Under the pieces are notes generated by a model. The model was not told the origin of the DNA. It ran no database searches and worked only from the letters and a program-made list of their open reading frames with translations. A program made the position numbers and the translations under genes. This document shows, in pieces, positions 26,792-34,598 of a stretch of DNA of 64,000 bases; the first letter of the stretch is position 1; each line of letters starts with the position of its first letter. Origin of the DNA: Methylomonas sp. AM2-LC (GTDB lineage Bacteria > Pseudomonadota > Gammaproteobacteria > Methylococcales > Methylomonadaceae); NCBI RefSeq assembly GCF_039904985.1, contig NZ_CP157005.1, positions 744,001 to 808,000 of the forward strand, given 5' to 3'.

Positions 26792-27327
26792 TAAAAATTA
26801 CCCGCTTCAGACTTTTTCTTTGTTTCGGTATCTACTTTTGATTGATTGTTAAACTTCTGCATCAAATCATTTCGAATATAACTGACTTTCATTTGGAAGC
26901 TTAAATGAGGCGCATTAATTTCGATAATGCTATCAGCAGCTTTAAATTGGGCTGACTTATCACCCACAAATGGACGCTCCTGGGAGAAGACTTTATATTT
27001 CTTGGCGATAAAACTGTAAATTGAATCAAAACGATCCTTATGCATCGTCATAATGACTCCCATTAATTTTCGCTGATCATCAAATATGTAAAGCACTTCA
27101 TTTAATCCGTCAATCTCGTAAGAGTTTCCATCGGTTTTTAACATCGGTCCATTTGAATATTTATTGATTCCACCATCCTGAGTAGTGGTTTTTTCGGATA
27201 ATGAAGAATTAACTTGTTCTAAGGTTGATACACCAATTTCAAAACCAAGAACTGCCGTACCTGCATAAACTGGGTTGAGAACTAGCGATAATGTCATCCC
27301 AATAATAACTTGATAGAGTTTCGTCAT
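26791..27327 (-). CDS. Predicted periplasmic protein of unknown function
   Basis: A 178-residue protein with a Sec signal peptide (about 1-22, ending PVYAG). The mature part (LGFEIGVSTLEQVNSSLSEKTT, YEIDGLNEVLYIFDDQRKLMGVIMTMHKDRF) resembles small exported proteins that read like a repeat-less alpha/beta domain; I cannot name the family. Its promoter region is shared with a divergent XRE regulator and contains two palindromic sites. Confidence 0.65.
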   Translation of the reverse strand: MTKLYQVIIGMTLSLVLNPVYAGTAVLGFEIGVSTLEQVNSSLSEKTTTQDGGINKYSNGPMLKTDGNSYEIDGLNEVLYIFDDQRKLMGVIMTMHKDRFDSIYSFIAKKYKVFSQERPFVGDKSAQFKAADSIIEINAPHLSFQMKVSYIRNDLMQKFNNQSKVDTETKKKSEAGNF

Positions 27328-27366
27328 AATTGCTCCGTGATGTCAGAATACCAAAATACTGTAATT

Positions 27367-27381
27367 CTACGATAATCGTAG
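27367..27381. promoter_or_regulatory. Perfect 15-bp palindromic operator
   Basis: CTACGAT-A-ATCGTAG is a perfect dyad midway between the divergent genes at 27327 (-) and 27416 (+). A second, imperfect copy lies at 27400-27414, 33 bp centre to centre (about three helical turns). Confidence 0.75.
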
Positions 27382-27399
27382 AGCTAAAACAACCGCATT

Positions 27400-27414
27400 C
27401 TACGAATATCGTTG
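27400..27414. promoter_or_regulatory. Imperfect copy of the palindromic operator
   Basis: CTACGAATATCGTTG keeps 12 of 15 positions of the perfect site and ends one base before the XRE gene's ATG. A repressor bound here would block ribosome access or transcription of its own gene, which suggests autoregulation (inference). Confidence 0.6.
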
Positions 27415-27415
27415 A

Positions 27416-27748
27416 ATGACAAAAAATACCAAACCGAACAAAATATTTGGACGCCGTTTAAGAGAAGCACGGCTACGCATGGGGATTGCTCAAGATAAAT
27501 TAGGTGTTGCAGTTGGCCTAGATGAAAGCTGTAGCAGCGCACGGATGAGTCGTTACGAGACCGGTATCCATGAACCACCAATTGCCATAGTTGAAAAAAT
27601 AGCGGATATTCTTTGTGTGCCAATACCTTATTTTTTTTGCACGGATGATCGCTTGGCATCAATTATAATTGATTACCAGCGATTATCAGAGGATCAAAAA
27701 ACACAATTAATCTCATGGATTCAAGCCAGTGCAATTGTAGAAAAATGA
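27416..27748 (+). CDS. XRE-family transcriptional regulator
   Basis: A 110-residue regulator with an N-terminal helix-turn-helix (FGRRLREARLRMGIAQDKLGVAVGLDESCSSARMSRYETGIHEPPIAIVEKIADILCVPIPYFF) and a short C-terminal extension. It resembles phage-type repressors whose HTH has the SxxRMSRYE recognition helix. Two palindromes lie just upstream, the second touching its start codon. It probably represses itself and the divergent 27327 gene pair (inference). Confidence 0.85.
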   Translation: MTKNTKPNKIFGRRLREARLRMGIAQDKLGVAVGLDESCSSARMSRYETGIHEPPIAIVEKIADILCVPIPYFFCTDDRLASIIIDYQRLSEDQKTQLISWIQASAIVEK

Positions 27749-27965
27749 GCATTTAACTGCCTCATGCCGATGATGGGGCGGAAACATGCATGTTGGCTGA
27801 TTTTGGGTTTCCTGAAGCTTTAGTTCCAGTTTTTTTGCTTTGTTACTTAGTCCATACCATTGCCTGTGGATATGTCGAGGTTACGCTCTTGCCGGTTTTC
27901 ATACTGGCCAGTAACGTAAATATAACTAGGAGTACTAGTTGGCAAGAGCGTTCATTCTTATAGAT

Positions 27966-28619
27966 TTATTGAGCAATGACTTTACCTTGTTCAACACTCT
28001 CTATCCTATCCCGCCCTAATACACCACTACCCGCCAATAGCCGTAAGCGTGCGGACCGCCATTCTGCCAGCGTTCTGATGCGTTCTTGTGCCGCATCGGC
28101 AAAAGCTGTCTGGGTAGTGAGCATTTCCATAATATCCGCTGCACCCTTATCATAACGGCGTTGAGACGTGGCAAGCGCCTCTTGGGCGGCGTTCAGCAGT
28201 GTCGCCGAATAGCTCAGGTTTTGCAGAGAGGATGTGGCATCGGCATAGGCTTTTACCACTTCCATCAAGGTTTGATTCTCGGTATCCGCTAACTGTGCGA
28301 CACTCTGTTCGGCTTGCGCCTGGGCACTTCTAATTTTATAAGTGGTGGCAAAGCCTTCGAATAAGGGCACTGTCACGGTTAAGCCCACCGTCTCCACACG
28401 GGTTTGAGTTTGTGACACCCCTTGTCCGGGATAACCGTTTTGATACGCATTTACCACCAGATCAACAGTCGGCAGCCCATCCGCACGCGCAGAATCAACT
28501 TTCTTACGTGCCGCTTCCACTTGTGCCATGGCAGCCACGATGGCGGGATGATTTTTTTTTGTATCCTCCAGCCAAGTAGTTAAATCCTGGTGATCTTGTG
28601 CAGCCTGTCCGGGTGGGGG
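27966..28619 (-). pseudogene. TolC-family outer-membrane efflux protein, 5' truncated by IS6
   Basis: About 215 C-terminal residues of a TolC/OEP protein remain. They include AAMAQVEAARKKVDSARADGLPTVDLVVNAY, the beta-strand/helix region TVTVPLFEGFATTYKIRSAQAQAEQS and LNAAQEALATSQRRYDKGAADIMEMLTTQTAFADAAQ. The reading frame runs upstream straight into the left end of the IS6 element at 28620, so the first half of the gene is gone. No part of it is seen on the other side of the IS, so a deletion accompanied the insertion. Confidence 0.85.
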
Positions 28620-29418
28620 GGGTTTGTCGCAAATTTTGCTGGCTCTTTGCGATAATGCCCGGAATTTGAGTAGGCCGAAAGCATGATCAATTTCCGTGGC
28701 GCCCATTATCCAAAAGATGCCATCCTTTACGCTGTTTACTTTTATGTTCGTTATGGCGTATCGTATCGGGATCTTGAAGAAATTTTAGAAGAGCGCGGTG
28801 TCCACGTTGATCACTCAACGCTCAATCGGTGGGTGATCCGGTATTCGCCGATGATTGCCGAGGCCGCGAAGAAAAGCAAACGAATGGCCGCCGATTCCTG
28901 GAGGATGGACGAAACCTATATTAAAGTCAAAGGCCAATGGGTATACCTGTACCGGGCCATTGATAAGTATGGCGATACTATTGATTTTATGCTGTCAGAA
29001 CGCCGGGATGAAGAAGCATCCACACGCTTTTTCAAACAGGCGATTGATATCAATGGCCTGCCGAATCGTGTAGTCATCGACAAGAGCGGTTCAAACGAAG
29101 CCGGTTTACTGAACATGAACATCTTGTTATTCCTGGTCGGTTGGGCCTACCTAATCGAGATCCTGCAAGTCAAATATCTGAACAATCGGGTGGAACAGGA
29201 TCATCGGTTCATCAAAAAGCTGACCAATCCGATGCTGGGGTTCAAGGCATTTCATTCTGCCCAAGCGACCTTAGCCGGCATTGAAACGGCGCATATGATC
29301 CGGAAGGGCCAGTTGTCGCAAATCGGAATTCCGGCTTACCGGCAATTTATGTCGTTAGCAGGATAACTCTGTCCGGCGGAAGGCTGGCTTTTGGTTCCTG
29401 AAAATTTGCGACAAAGCC
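28620..29418 (+). mobile_element. IS6-family insertion sequence, intact
   Basis: An element of about 799 bp with inverted ends GG(G/C)TTTGTCGCAAATTTT at both sides (28620 and, reversed, 29418), one base uncertain at each edge. It carries one transposase gene. The flanks show no matching 8-bp duplication; left is the broken tolC gene and right an inverted IS6 fragment, typical of IS6-type replicative deletion/inversion events. Confidence 0.85.
28683..29366 (+). CDS. IS6-family transposase
   Basis: A 227-residue DDE transposase of the IS6/IS26 family. The N-terminus has the HTH-like YGVSYRDLEEILEERGVHVDHSTLNRWVIRY. Catalytic residues are Asp in WRMDETYIKV, Asp in VIDKSGSN and Glu in NNRVEQDHRFIK. 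Length and the C-terminal IRKGQ motif match the family. It appears intact. Confidence 0.93.
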   Translation: MINFRGAHYPKDAILYAVYFYVRYGVSYRDLEEILEERGVHVDHSTLNRWVIRYSPMIAEAAKKSKRMAADSWRMDETYIKVKGQWVYLYRAIDKYGDTIDFMLSERRDEEASTRFFKQAIDINGLPNRVVIDKSGSNEAGLLNMNILLFLVGWAYLIEILQVKYLNNRVEQDHRFIKKLTNPMLGFKAFHSAQATLAGIETAHMIRKGQLSQIGIPAYRQFMSLAG

Positions 29419-29587
29419 CTAAAATTTCTTCAAGATCCCGATACGAAACGCCATAACGAACATAAAAGTAAACAGCGTAAAGGATGGCATCTTTTGGATA
29501 ATGGACACCACGGAAATTGATCATGCTTTTGACCTACTCAAATTCCGGGCATTATCGCAAAGAGCCAGCAAAATTTGCGACAAAACC
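29419..29587 (-). mobile_element. IS6-family fragment (left end, inverted)
   Basis: About 169 bp matching the left end and first roughly 40 codons of the neighbouring IS6 transposase, in opposite orientation, with the outer terminus at 29587. It is cut at the codon region EEIL where it meets the intact IS6. Small differences from the intact copy (for example GVHYPK instead of GAHYPK) show it is a separate, older copy. Confidence 0.85.
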
Positions 29588-29600
29588 TCAAGAGGTACCT

Positions 29601-29632
29601 GGAACAAACCGTTCTTTTGGTTCAATAACCCC
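29601..29632 (+). repeat. Tn3-family terminal repeat, copy 1
   Basis: A 32-bp sequence ending AATAACCCC that matches 30 of 32 positions of the sequence at 32974-33005. Read inward from its right edge it begins GGGGTT, as Tn3-family ends do. Copy 2 follows a Tn3 transposase tail, which identifies the type. Both copies have the same orientation. Confidence 0.75.
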
Positions 29633-29663
29633 GGTAACTAACCATTTTTGTATGACTTGCAAT

Positions 29664-29685
29664 ATTGTGCCAAAAATAGCACAAT
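29664..29685. promoter_or_regulatory. Inverted repeat upstream of toxin-antitoxin pair
   Basis: ATTGTGC and GCACAAT, perfect 7-bp arms with 8 bases between, end 5 bases before the toxin ATG (29691). This is the usual place for an antitoxin operator. Confidence 0.6.
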
Positions 29686-29690
29686 GTCTT

Positions 29691-30041
29691 ATGATAATTG
29701 ATCGAACAAAAAAGTTACCGGCGCGATTTTATGTGAACTCTTTGGGGCGAAAACCTGTTCGAGATTGGATTTTAGAATTACCTGTTGATGATCGACACAC
29801 CGTTGGAAAGGATATTCAGAAAGTCGAATTCGGGTGGCCAATCGGACGTCCTCATTGTGCGCCACTTGGTAACGGTTTATGGGAGGTGCGTAGCGACCTA
29901 GATAGTAATCGAATTGCGCGAGTGATTTTTTGTATAGACAGCGACTACATGGTTTTGCTGCACGGCTTCATAAAAAAGACACAGAAAACGCCACAGGCGG
30001 ATATTGAACTTGCTCTAAAACGCAAACGAGAGGTGATGTAA
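29691..30041 (+). CDS. HigB/Gp49-type toxin of a toxin-antitoxin pair
   Basis: A 116-residue RelE-superfamily protein from ATG 29691. Seen are KKLPARFYVNSLGRKPVRDWILELPVDDRHTVGKDIQKVEFGWP, PHCAPLGNGLWEVRSDLDSNRIARVIFCI and the C-terminal LLHGFIKKTQKTPQADIELALKRK, a pattern typical of Gp49-like HigB toxins that cleave mRNA on ribosomes. Toxin comes first and antitoxin second (HigBA order), sharing TAATG. It lies just outside a Tn3 end, so it may be cargo or the target region. Confidence 0.88.
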   Translation: MIIDRTKKLPARFYVNSLGRKPVRDWILELPVDDRHTVGKDIQKVEFGWPIGRPHCAPLGNGLWEVRSDLDSNRIARVIFCIDSDYMVLLHGFIKKTQKTPQADIELALKRKREVM

Positions 30042-30334
30042 TGGAACAGCATAAGAAAGGTAGTGTAAGCGACGAGACATTTGATGACTTTCTTGCGGAA
30101 CAGGGTCTGCTTCAATCCTGTGAAGATCATGCGATTAAGGAAATGTTCGCCGAACAGATCGCTGTCGAAATGAAAGAGCATGGGCTGACAAAGAGCACAA
30201 TGGCCAAGCGAATGCATACCAGTCGTCGCCAGCTTGATCGACTGTTCGATCCAGCCATTCAATCCGTTACATTAGATACCTTGAGGAAAGCCGCAAATGC
30301 GGTTGGTCGCTCACTACGTATTGAACTCATTTAA
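30041..30334 (+). CDS. HigA-type XRE antitoxin
   Basis: A 97-residue protein with a C-terminal helix-turn-helix (IAVEMKEHGLTKSTMAKRMHTSRRQLDRLFDPAIQSVTLDTLRKAANAVGRSLRIELI). The N-terminal 30 residues are acidic and probably wrap the toxin. It neutralises the upstream toxin and likely represses the operon at the 29664 dyad (inference). The genes overlap by one base. Confidence 0.88.
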   Translation: MEQHKKGSVSDETFDDFLAEQGLLQSCEDHAIKEMFAEQIAVEMKEHGLTKSTMAKRMHTSRRQLDRLFDPAIQSVTLDTLRKAANAVGRSLRIELI

Positions 30335-30432
30335 TGGTTACTCGATAAAACTGAATTAACGATCAATGTTTGCTTGCGATAAACAAATGCCACTAAATCT
30401 TTTTAGTTACATGTGAGTATTTGTCGCTACTT

Positions 30433-30488
30433 GGAGTTCTAAGCCCGAACCCTCGGAATTTTTTTAATCGTTTTAGAACGGTTACATA
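30433..30488. repeat. 56-bp repeat, copy A
   Basis: This matches 46494-46549 at 50 of 56 positions (GG(A/G)GTTCTAAGCCC..., then an A/T core, ending GTTACATA). The G-rich start and the presence of Tn3 debris at both places suggest a transposon end, but the element is not identified. Confidence 0.6.
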
Positions 30489-30505
30489 GCGACTTTTATG
30501 TCTAT

Positions 30506-30782
30506 GGTTTTGTCGCAAATTTTGCTGGCTCTTTGCGATAATGCCCAGAATTTGAGTAGGCCGAAAGCATGATCAATTTTCGTGGCGCCCATTATCCAAA
30601 AGATGCCATCCTTTACGCCGTTTACTTTTATGTTCGTTATGGCGTATCCTATTGAGATCTTGAAGAAATTTTAGAAGAGCGAGGTGTCCACGTTGACCAC
30701 TCAACGCTCAATCGCTGTGTGATCCGGTATTCGCCGATGATTGCCGAGGCCGCGAAGAAAAGCAAACGAATGGCCGCCGATT
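30506..30782 (+). pseudogene. IS6-family fragment (left part)
   Basis: The left end and first roughly 70 codons of an IS6 transposase. A premature stop replaces the Arg-Asp of SYRDLEE (TCCTATTGAGATC), and the fragment is cut at KRMAAD where an IS5-type end (30783) begins. It is dead. Confidence 0.85.
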
Positions 30783-31510
30783 GGCTTTGTTGAATAAATC
30801 AAAAAATGGACAGAGCACCCCATTTTTCGGCAATGCCTAAATTCTAACAGACACAGGCATGCCTAAGCCAGTCATCCGATTGAGCGCAACGGCACTTGCC
30901 CAAGCCTCGTTTTTTTGTTGCGGCAGTTGACGCGCTTTCATCGTGTTGCCAAAAATCCGCTTGTAGCGTTGCATGGCCAGTTCGGCATAATTACGCAATC
31001 CATAGCCGGTCTTTTTTTGCCAAGCGATACGGCCATACCGGTCAATTACCTGGATATGGATGTCTCGTAGGCTATCGCCAGTGGGTGAACAGACTGTGGT
31101 CTTATGCGGCGGAACGATCACTTGTGCATCGGGTCGCAGGCATAACACCGCTTTGGAAACCGGATCGCCATCGTACGCGCCATCAGCAATGAAGGTGTCA
31201 AACGGCATGTCGATTTGGTCAAGCAAATTAGGTACCACCGAGGGGTCTCCTGTTTCCGGCGTGGTCAGTTCGTAGGCGATGATTTGATGGTTTTCATCAA
31301 CCGCAAGGTGCAGTTTACGCCAGGTGCGCCGTGCCGCAACGTTATGTTTTTCCTGATGCCATTTGTCCTTACCGTAAACCTTAAGGCCCGTTGAATCAAC
31401 AATAACAATACTGCCAGTAGCCAGTTCTTGGGTCAATTGATGTCGGGGTAAGGCAACACTACGCTTAGACAGGCTGCTGAAATCAGGGATAGTGATGTCG
31501 ATATCCAAAG
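30783..31510 (-). pseudogene. Diverged IS5-family fragment (transposase C-terminal part)
   Basis: The 3' end and about 225 transposase codons of an IS5 element related to, but clearly different from, the five identical copies (for example FSSLSKRSVALPRHQLTQELATGS, and VIDRYGRIAW for VIDQYGRIAW). It is cut at the LDIDIT region where copy 1 begins, so it is nested: IS6 fragment, older IS5, younger IS5. Confidence 0.85.
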
Positions 31511-32581
31511 GGCGTTGTTGAATAAATCGGACATTTGGTAAAATTAGCTTTTTAGAGCCTGCCAATCAAGAAGATGCCATACAAGTATAACGAGAAAATC
31601 CGCGATAAAATCGACAAACCTCGTTATAAAGTTACCAATTGGCCTGCGTATAATAATGCGTTAAGGAATCGCGGTGATTTCACGGTGTATTTTACCGAAG
31701 AGGCAATAGCTGAATGGCATCCAGCCAAGACGGGTAGTCGTGGCAGTCCCCAAAAATACTCCGCGCTTGCGATTGAAACCAGCTTAATGATTCGTCAGGT
31801 ATTCCGCCTGCCGCTCCGGCAAACACAAGGCTTTATGAATTCACTGATCACGGCTTTGGACATCGACATTACCATCCCTGATTTCAGTAACTTATCCAAG
31901 CGTAGCGTTGCCTTACCCCGACATAAATTGACCCAAGAATTGGCTCCAGGCAGTATTGTGATTGTCGATTCAACCGGCCTTAAGGTTTACGGTAAGGACG
32001 AATGGCATCAAGAAAAACATGAAGTTGCTGCACGGCGCACCTGGCGTAAACTGCACCTTGCGGTCGATGAAAACCATCAAATCATCGCCTGCGAACTGAC
32101 CACGCCGGAAACAGGAGATCCATCGGCGGTACCGGATTTGCTTGACCAAATCGACACGCCATTTGACACCTTCATTGCCGATGGCGCCTACGATGGCGAT
32201 CCGGTTTGTAAAGCGGTGTTAAGTCTGAAGCCGGATGCACAAGTAATCGTTCCACCGCATAAGACCGCTGTTTGTTCACCCGCAGGCGATAGCCAGCGAG
32301 ACAACCATATCAAAGTAATCGACCAGTATGGCCGTATCGCTTGGCAAAAAAAGACCGGCTATGGCTTGCGTAATTATGTCGAACTGGCCATGCAACGCTA
32401 CAAGCGGATTTTTGGCAACACGATGAAAGCGCGTCAGCTGCCGCAACAAAAAGCGGAGGCTTTGGCAAGTGCCGTTGCGCTCAATCGGATGACCGACTTA
32501 GGCATGCCTGTGTCTGTTAAAATTTAAACATTGCCAGAAAATAGGGAGCTATGTCCATTTTTTGATTTATTCAACAAAGCC
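31511..32581 (+). mobile_element. IS5-family element, copy 1
   Basis: A 1071-bp element with ends GGCGTTGTTGAATAAATC and, inverted, GGCTTTGTTGAATAAATC. Its transposase protein is identical to the other four. Left flank CAAAG is inside a diverged IS5, right flank AAGGC inside a Tn3 transposase; there is no direct repeat, so at least one side is rearranged. Confidence 0.92.
31574..32527 (+). CDS. IS5-family transposase (copy 1)
   Basis: A 317-residue DDE transposase. The N-terminal region (SPQKYSALAIETSLMIRQVFRLPLRQTQGF) is the usual IS5 DNA-binding part. Catalytic residues are Asp in IVIVDSTGLKVYG, Asp in FIADGAYDGD and Glu in the exact IS5 signature Y(2)R(3)E(6)K (YGLRNYVELAMQRYK). The frame is complete. 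The same protein is encoded at 37053, 43194, 45418 and 47886. Confidence 0.93.
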   Translation: MPYKYNEKIRDKIDKPRYKVTNWPAYNNALRNRGDFTVYFTEEAIAEWHPAKTGSRGSPQKYSALAIETSLMIRQVFRLPLRQTQGFMNSLITALDIDITIPDFSNLSKRSVALPRHKLTQELAPGSIVIVDSTGLKVYGKDEWHQEKHEVAARRTWRKLHLAVDENHQIIACELTTPETGDPSAVPDLLDQIDTPFDTFIADGAYDGDPVCKAVLSLKPDAQVIVPPHKTAVCSPAGDSQRDNHIKVIDQYGRIAWQKKTGYGLRNYVELAMQRYKRIFGNTMKARQLPQQKAEALASAVALNRMTDLGMPVSVKI

Positions 32582-32949
32582 AAGGCTCATTGAACCGTGG
32601 CGAATCCTACCACCAGTTAAGCTCCACTATTTCCAAAGTCAGCGGCGGCAGGATGCTTAATGGAAAAACTGAAATTGAACTCGACATTAATGCCGAATCC
32701 ATCAGGCTCATTGCCAACGCGGTGATTTTTTATAATGCGACCATTCTATCGGCGCTTTATCAGCACTATCTAACGATTGATCCGGAAAAGGCGAAAGAAA
32801 TAGTAAGATTTTCACCTGTTGCCTGGCAGCATATCAACTTCATTGGCAAGTATGAATTTTACAATCGAGAACATATTGTTAATATTCAAGAGGTTATCAA
32901 GAAACTTATTGGCGAATTTGAAATCGATATTTCGGCTGCAAGCCGCTAA
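32582..32949 (+). pseudogene. Tn3-family transposase TnpA, C-terminal remnant
   Basis: About 120 residues of the TnpA C-terminus (LNRGESYHQL, SIRLIANAVIFYNATILSALYQHY, the strongly conserved SPVAWQHINFIGKYEF). The upstream roughly 850 codons are absent; the fragment starts at the IS5 copy 1 edge. The natural stop is kept and a Tn3 terminal repeat follows 24 bases later, so this is the true right end of a Tn3 transposon. Confidence 0.9.
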
Positions 32950-32973
32950 TACCGAGGGCTCCAGGGGTATCGC

Positions 32974-33005
32974 GGGACAAACCGTTCTTTTGGTTAAATA
33001 ACCCC
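32974..33005 (+). repeat. Tn3-family terminal repeat, copy 2 (right end)
   Basis: A 32-bp end that reads GGGGTTATTTAACC inward from 33005, directly after the tnpA remnant. It matches copy 1 at 29601 with two differences and in the same direction. The base after 33005 is inside a Toprim-protein gene, the insertion target. Confidence 0.82.
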
Positions 33006-33840
33006 GTATTGCATCGGGTCGGTGTAACTGTATCAACTCGGCGAACACTTCCCCTTGCCGGTCGTTGTCCGTGGCCGTCACGATCTCGGCGGCGGGGTAT
33101 TTGGTCAGCACATAGCGCAACAGTTCATCCTGTCCGGGGGATAATCCCCCACCAAACGACAACACAAGGGCGGGAGTCGGGTCGTACTGGTAAAAGCTCA
33201 TACCGTCTATGGCGCTTTCAGTCACCACCACGCGGCTTATGTCTTTTTCTGGCACAATTCCTACCCTACAGGCAAAAAACGCCTTATTACCCCCTTTAGC
33301 GAAGCCTGAGAAGCCTTTATTTTTAATTTCCCACCCTGACAAGCCGAAAAGGTCGTCATGTCGAAAAAGTGTATTGCCGCGCTCGTCCGTCCGTATTCGA
33401 TCAGAAAAGCCGGCAATGGTGGCGAGTTCTAAACCTCGGCTTTCGAGATAAGCAGGGCGACAAGCCTCAAATTTATGCCATGAAACCAGCAAAGCGGCGC
33501 GGTCAGACGTGATAATGCGCGGTTTTGGAATTTGTGAAGGGTGGGCAGTAGGAAAAGAAACAGAACTGTAGCGGCGTAGGGTTTGTCTTGCGTGTCCAAG
33601 GTTGCCGCCTTGCCGATGGATAACAAAATCAATCACGCTGCCGCTGGCGGTCGTTTTTACGCTGAAAAAAACGCCGTGATTATCTTCACCCGTGGCAATG
33701 ATGATTTTATCGCCGTCCTCATGCCGCATGACTAGACTAGATTTGCTGCTTTCTCTGCGGTCGAGCGTGTAACCGTAGGAAGCTGCTAATTCACCCAGGT
33801 TTAAGGCTTTGAACCGTTCCAGTTCGCTGTCTTGGCTCAT
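33006..33840 (-). pseudogene. Toprim-domain (DUF3991-like) plasmid protein, 3' truncated by Tn3
   Basis: About 278 N-terminal residues are intact. The start has an ALNLGELAASYGYTLDRRESSKSSLVMRHEDGDKIIIATGEDNHGVFFSV region typical of plasmid/ICE primase-like proteins. A Toprim domain follows with Glu in VVVTESAIDGMSFYQY and the Asp pair in TATDNDRQG. At LHRPDAIR the frame runs into the Tn3 end and continues into unrelated sequence to 32812. Such genes are typical of conjugative plasmids, so part of this region may be plasmid-derived (inference). Confidence 0.82.
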
Positions 33841-33921
33841 GTTCTTTTCCCTACTGCCCGTTTTTGCCTTTAGTGGGCTTCTAACTGCGGATCAGACAAG
33901 CGCATAGAAATTAAAATTATT

Positions 33922-34218
33922 TCAATGAAAAAAACTATGATCGATGTCTCTTGAGGCGTGAAGGATGCGCTCAATTCTCACTTCTCCGGCGTTTTCCTGA
34001 ACCGTGTAGTAAATTAGGTAATGACCAAAAGACACAACACGAACACCCATTCCGAGGCTTTCCCGTAGGGGTGAACCGTTCGGAGTTTGTGGGATTAGTA
34101 AACAACGGGTACGAATTTCTTTGATGAAGCTAACCGCTCGCCTTGGGTTGTCGCGAGCGATATAGTCACCGATTTCCTCAAGGTCGAGTTCGGCCAAAGG
34201 AGAAAAGCGGCACTGCAT
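33922..34218 (-). CDS. parE: ParE/RelE-family toxin
   Basis: A 98-residue toxin with the ParE pattern: FSPLAELDLEEIGDYIARDNPRRAVSFIKEIRTRC, the LRESLGMGVRVVSFGHYLIYYTV core, and VRIERILHASRDID near the end. ParE toxins poison gyrase. It is the second gene of the pair, overlapping parD by one base. The call is firm at family level; the target is not provable from sequence. Confidence 0.9.
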   Translation of the reverse strand: MQCRFSPLAELDLEEIGDYIARDNPRRAVSFIKEIRTRCLLIPQTPNGSPLRESLGMGVRVVSFGHYLIYYTVQENAGEVRIERILHASRDIDHSFFH

Positions 34219-34451
34219 CAGGATTGTGTCATGGCTTCGTATTTCTCGCTTAGACGGTTGAAGACGTCTTCGGCCGGAATACTTGGACCGCTATCAATGC
34301 CGGCTTGAATCTGTAGCCGCAACTGCTCCCGTTCTTCCATCAGGCGTAATGCATTGCGTACAATTTCACTAGCACTGCTGTAACGTCCGCTTTTCAATTG
34401 TGTTTTGATGAACTGTTCAAAGTGTTCGCCGATGGCGTAACTTGATGGCAT
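34218..34451 (-). CDS. parD: ParD-family antitoxin
   Basis: A 77-residue CopG/ribbon-helix-helix antitoxin (IGEHFEQFIKTQLKSGRYSSASEIVRNALRLMEEREQ). The C-terminal half should bind the toxin. It precedes parE on the same strand and shares one base with it. It lies between a truncated plasmid gene and a group II intron, so it is probably a stability module brought by a plasmid or ICE. Confidence 0.9.
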   Translation of the reverse strand: MPSSYAIGEHFEQFIKTQLKSGRYSSASEIVRNALRLMEEREQLRLQIQAGIDSGPSIPAEDVFNRLSEKYEAMTQS

Positions 34452-34581
34452 GGCTTAACCTCGTTCTGAATGGCATTTATTTATATTATCAATTTTTGAT
34501 AAAAAGACAAGATTAAACATTTCCTGAGTCAGTGTGGATTGGAAGAACCCCCAAAAGTGTTCGTTCTGAGATAGTGCCAAG

Positions 34582-34598
34582 GTAAGGATTCGTGCGAT
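34582..34598. repeat. Fragment of a MITE-like end, 5' exon of the group II intron
   Basis: GTAAGGATTCGTGCGAT is identical to the first 17 bases of the left arm at 46877, and similarity extends a few bases upstream (CAAG). The match stops exactly where the intron's GTGCGAC begins, so the intron sits inside another copy of that repeat. Confidence 0.75.

Noticed and set aside
26508..26852. A + strand frame of 114 codons
   Set aside because: The opposite strand has a signal-peptide gene coupled by TAATG to a two-helix membrane protein, which is better supported.
29336..29524. A 62-residue - strand gene with an IS6 N-terminus
   Set aside because: It is the junction of an inverted IS6 fragment with the intact IS6; not a gene.
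32590..32949. A free-standing 119-residue gene
   Set aside because: The sequence is the C-terminus of a Tn3 transposase with no start of its own; listed as a remnant.
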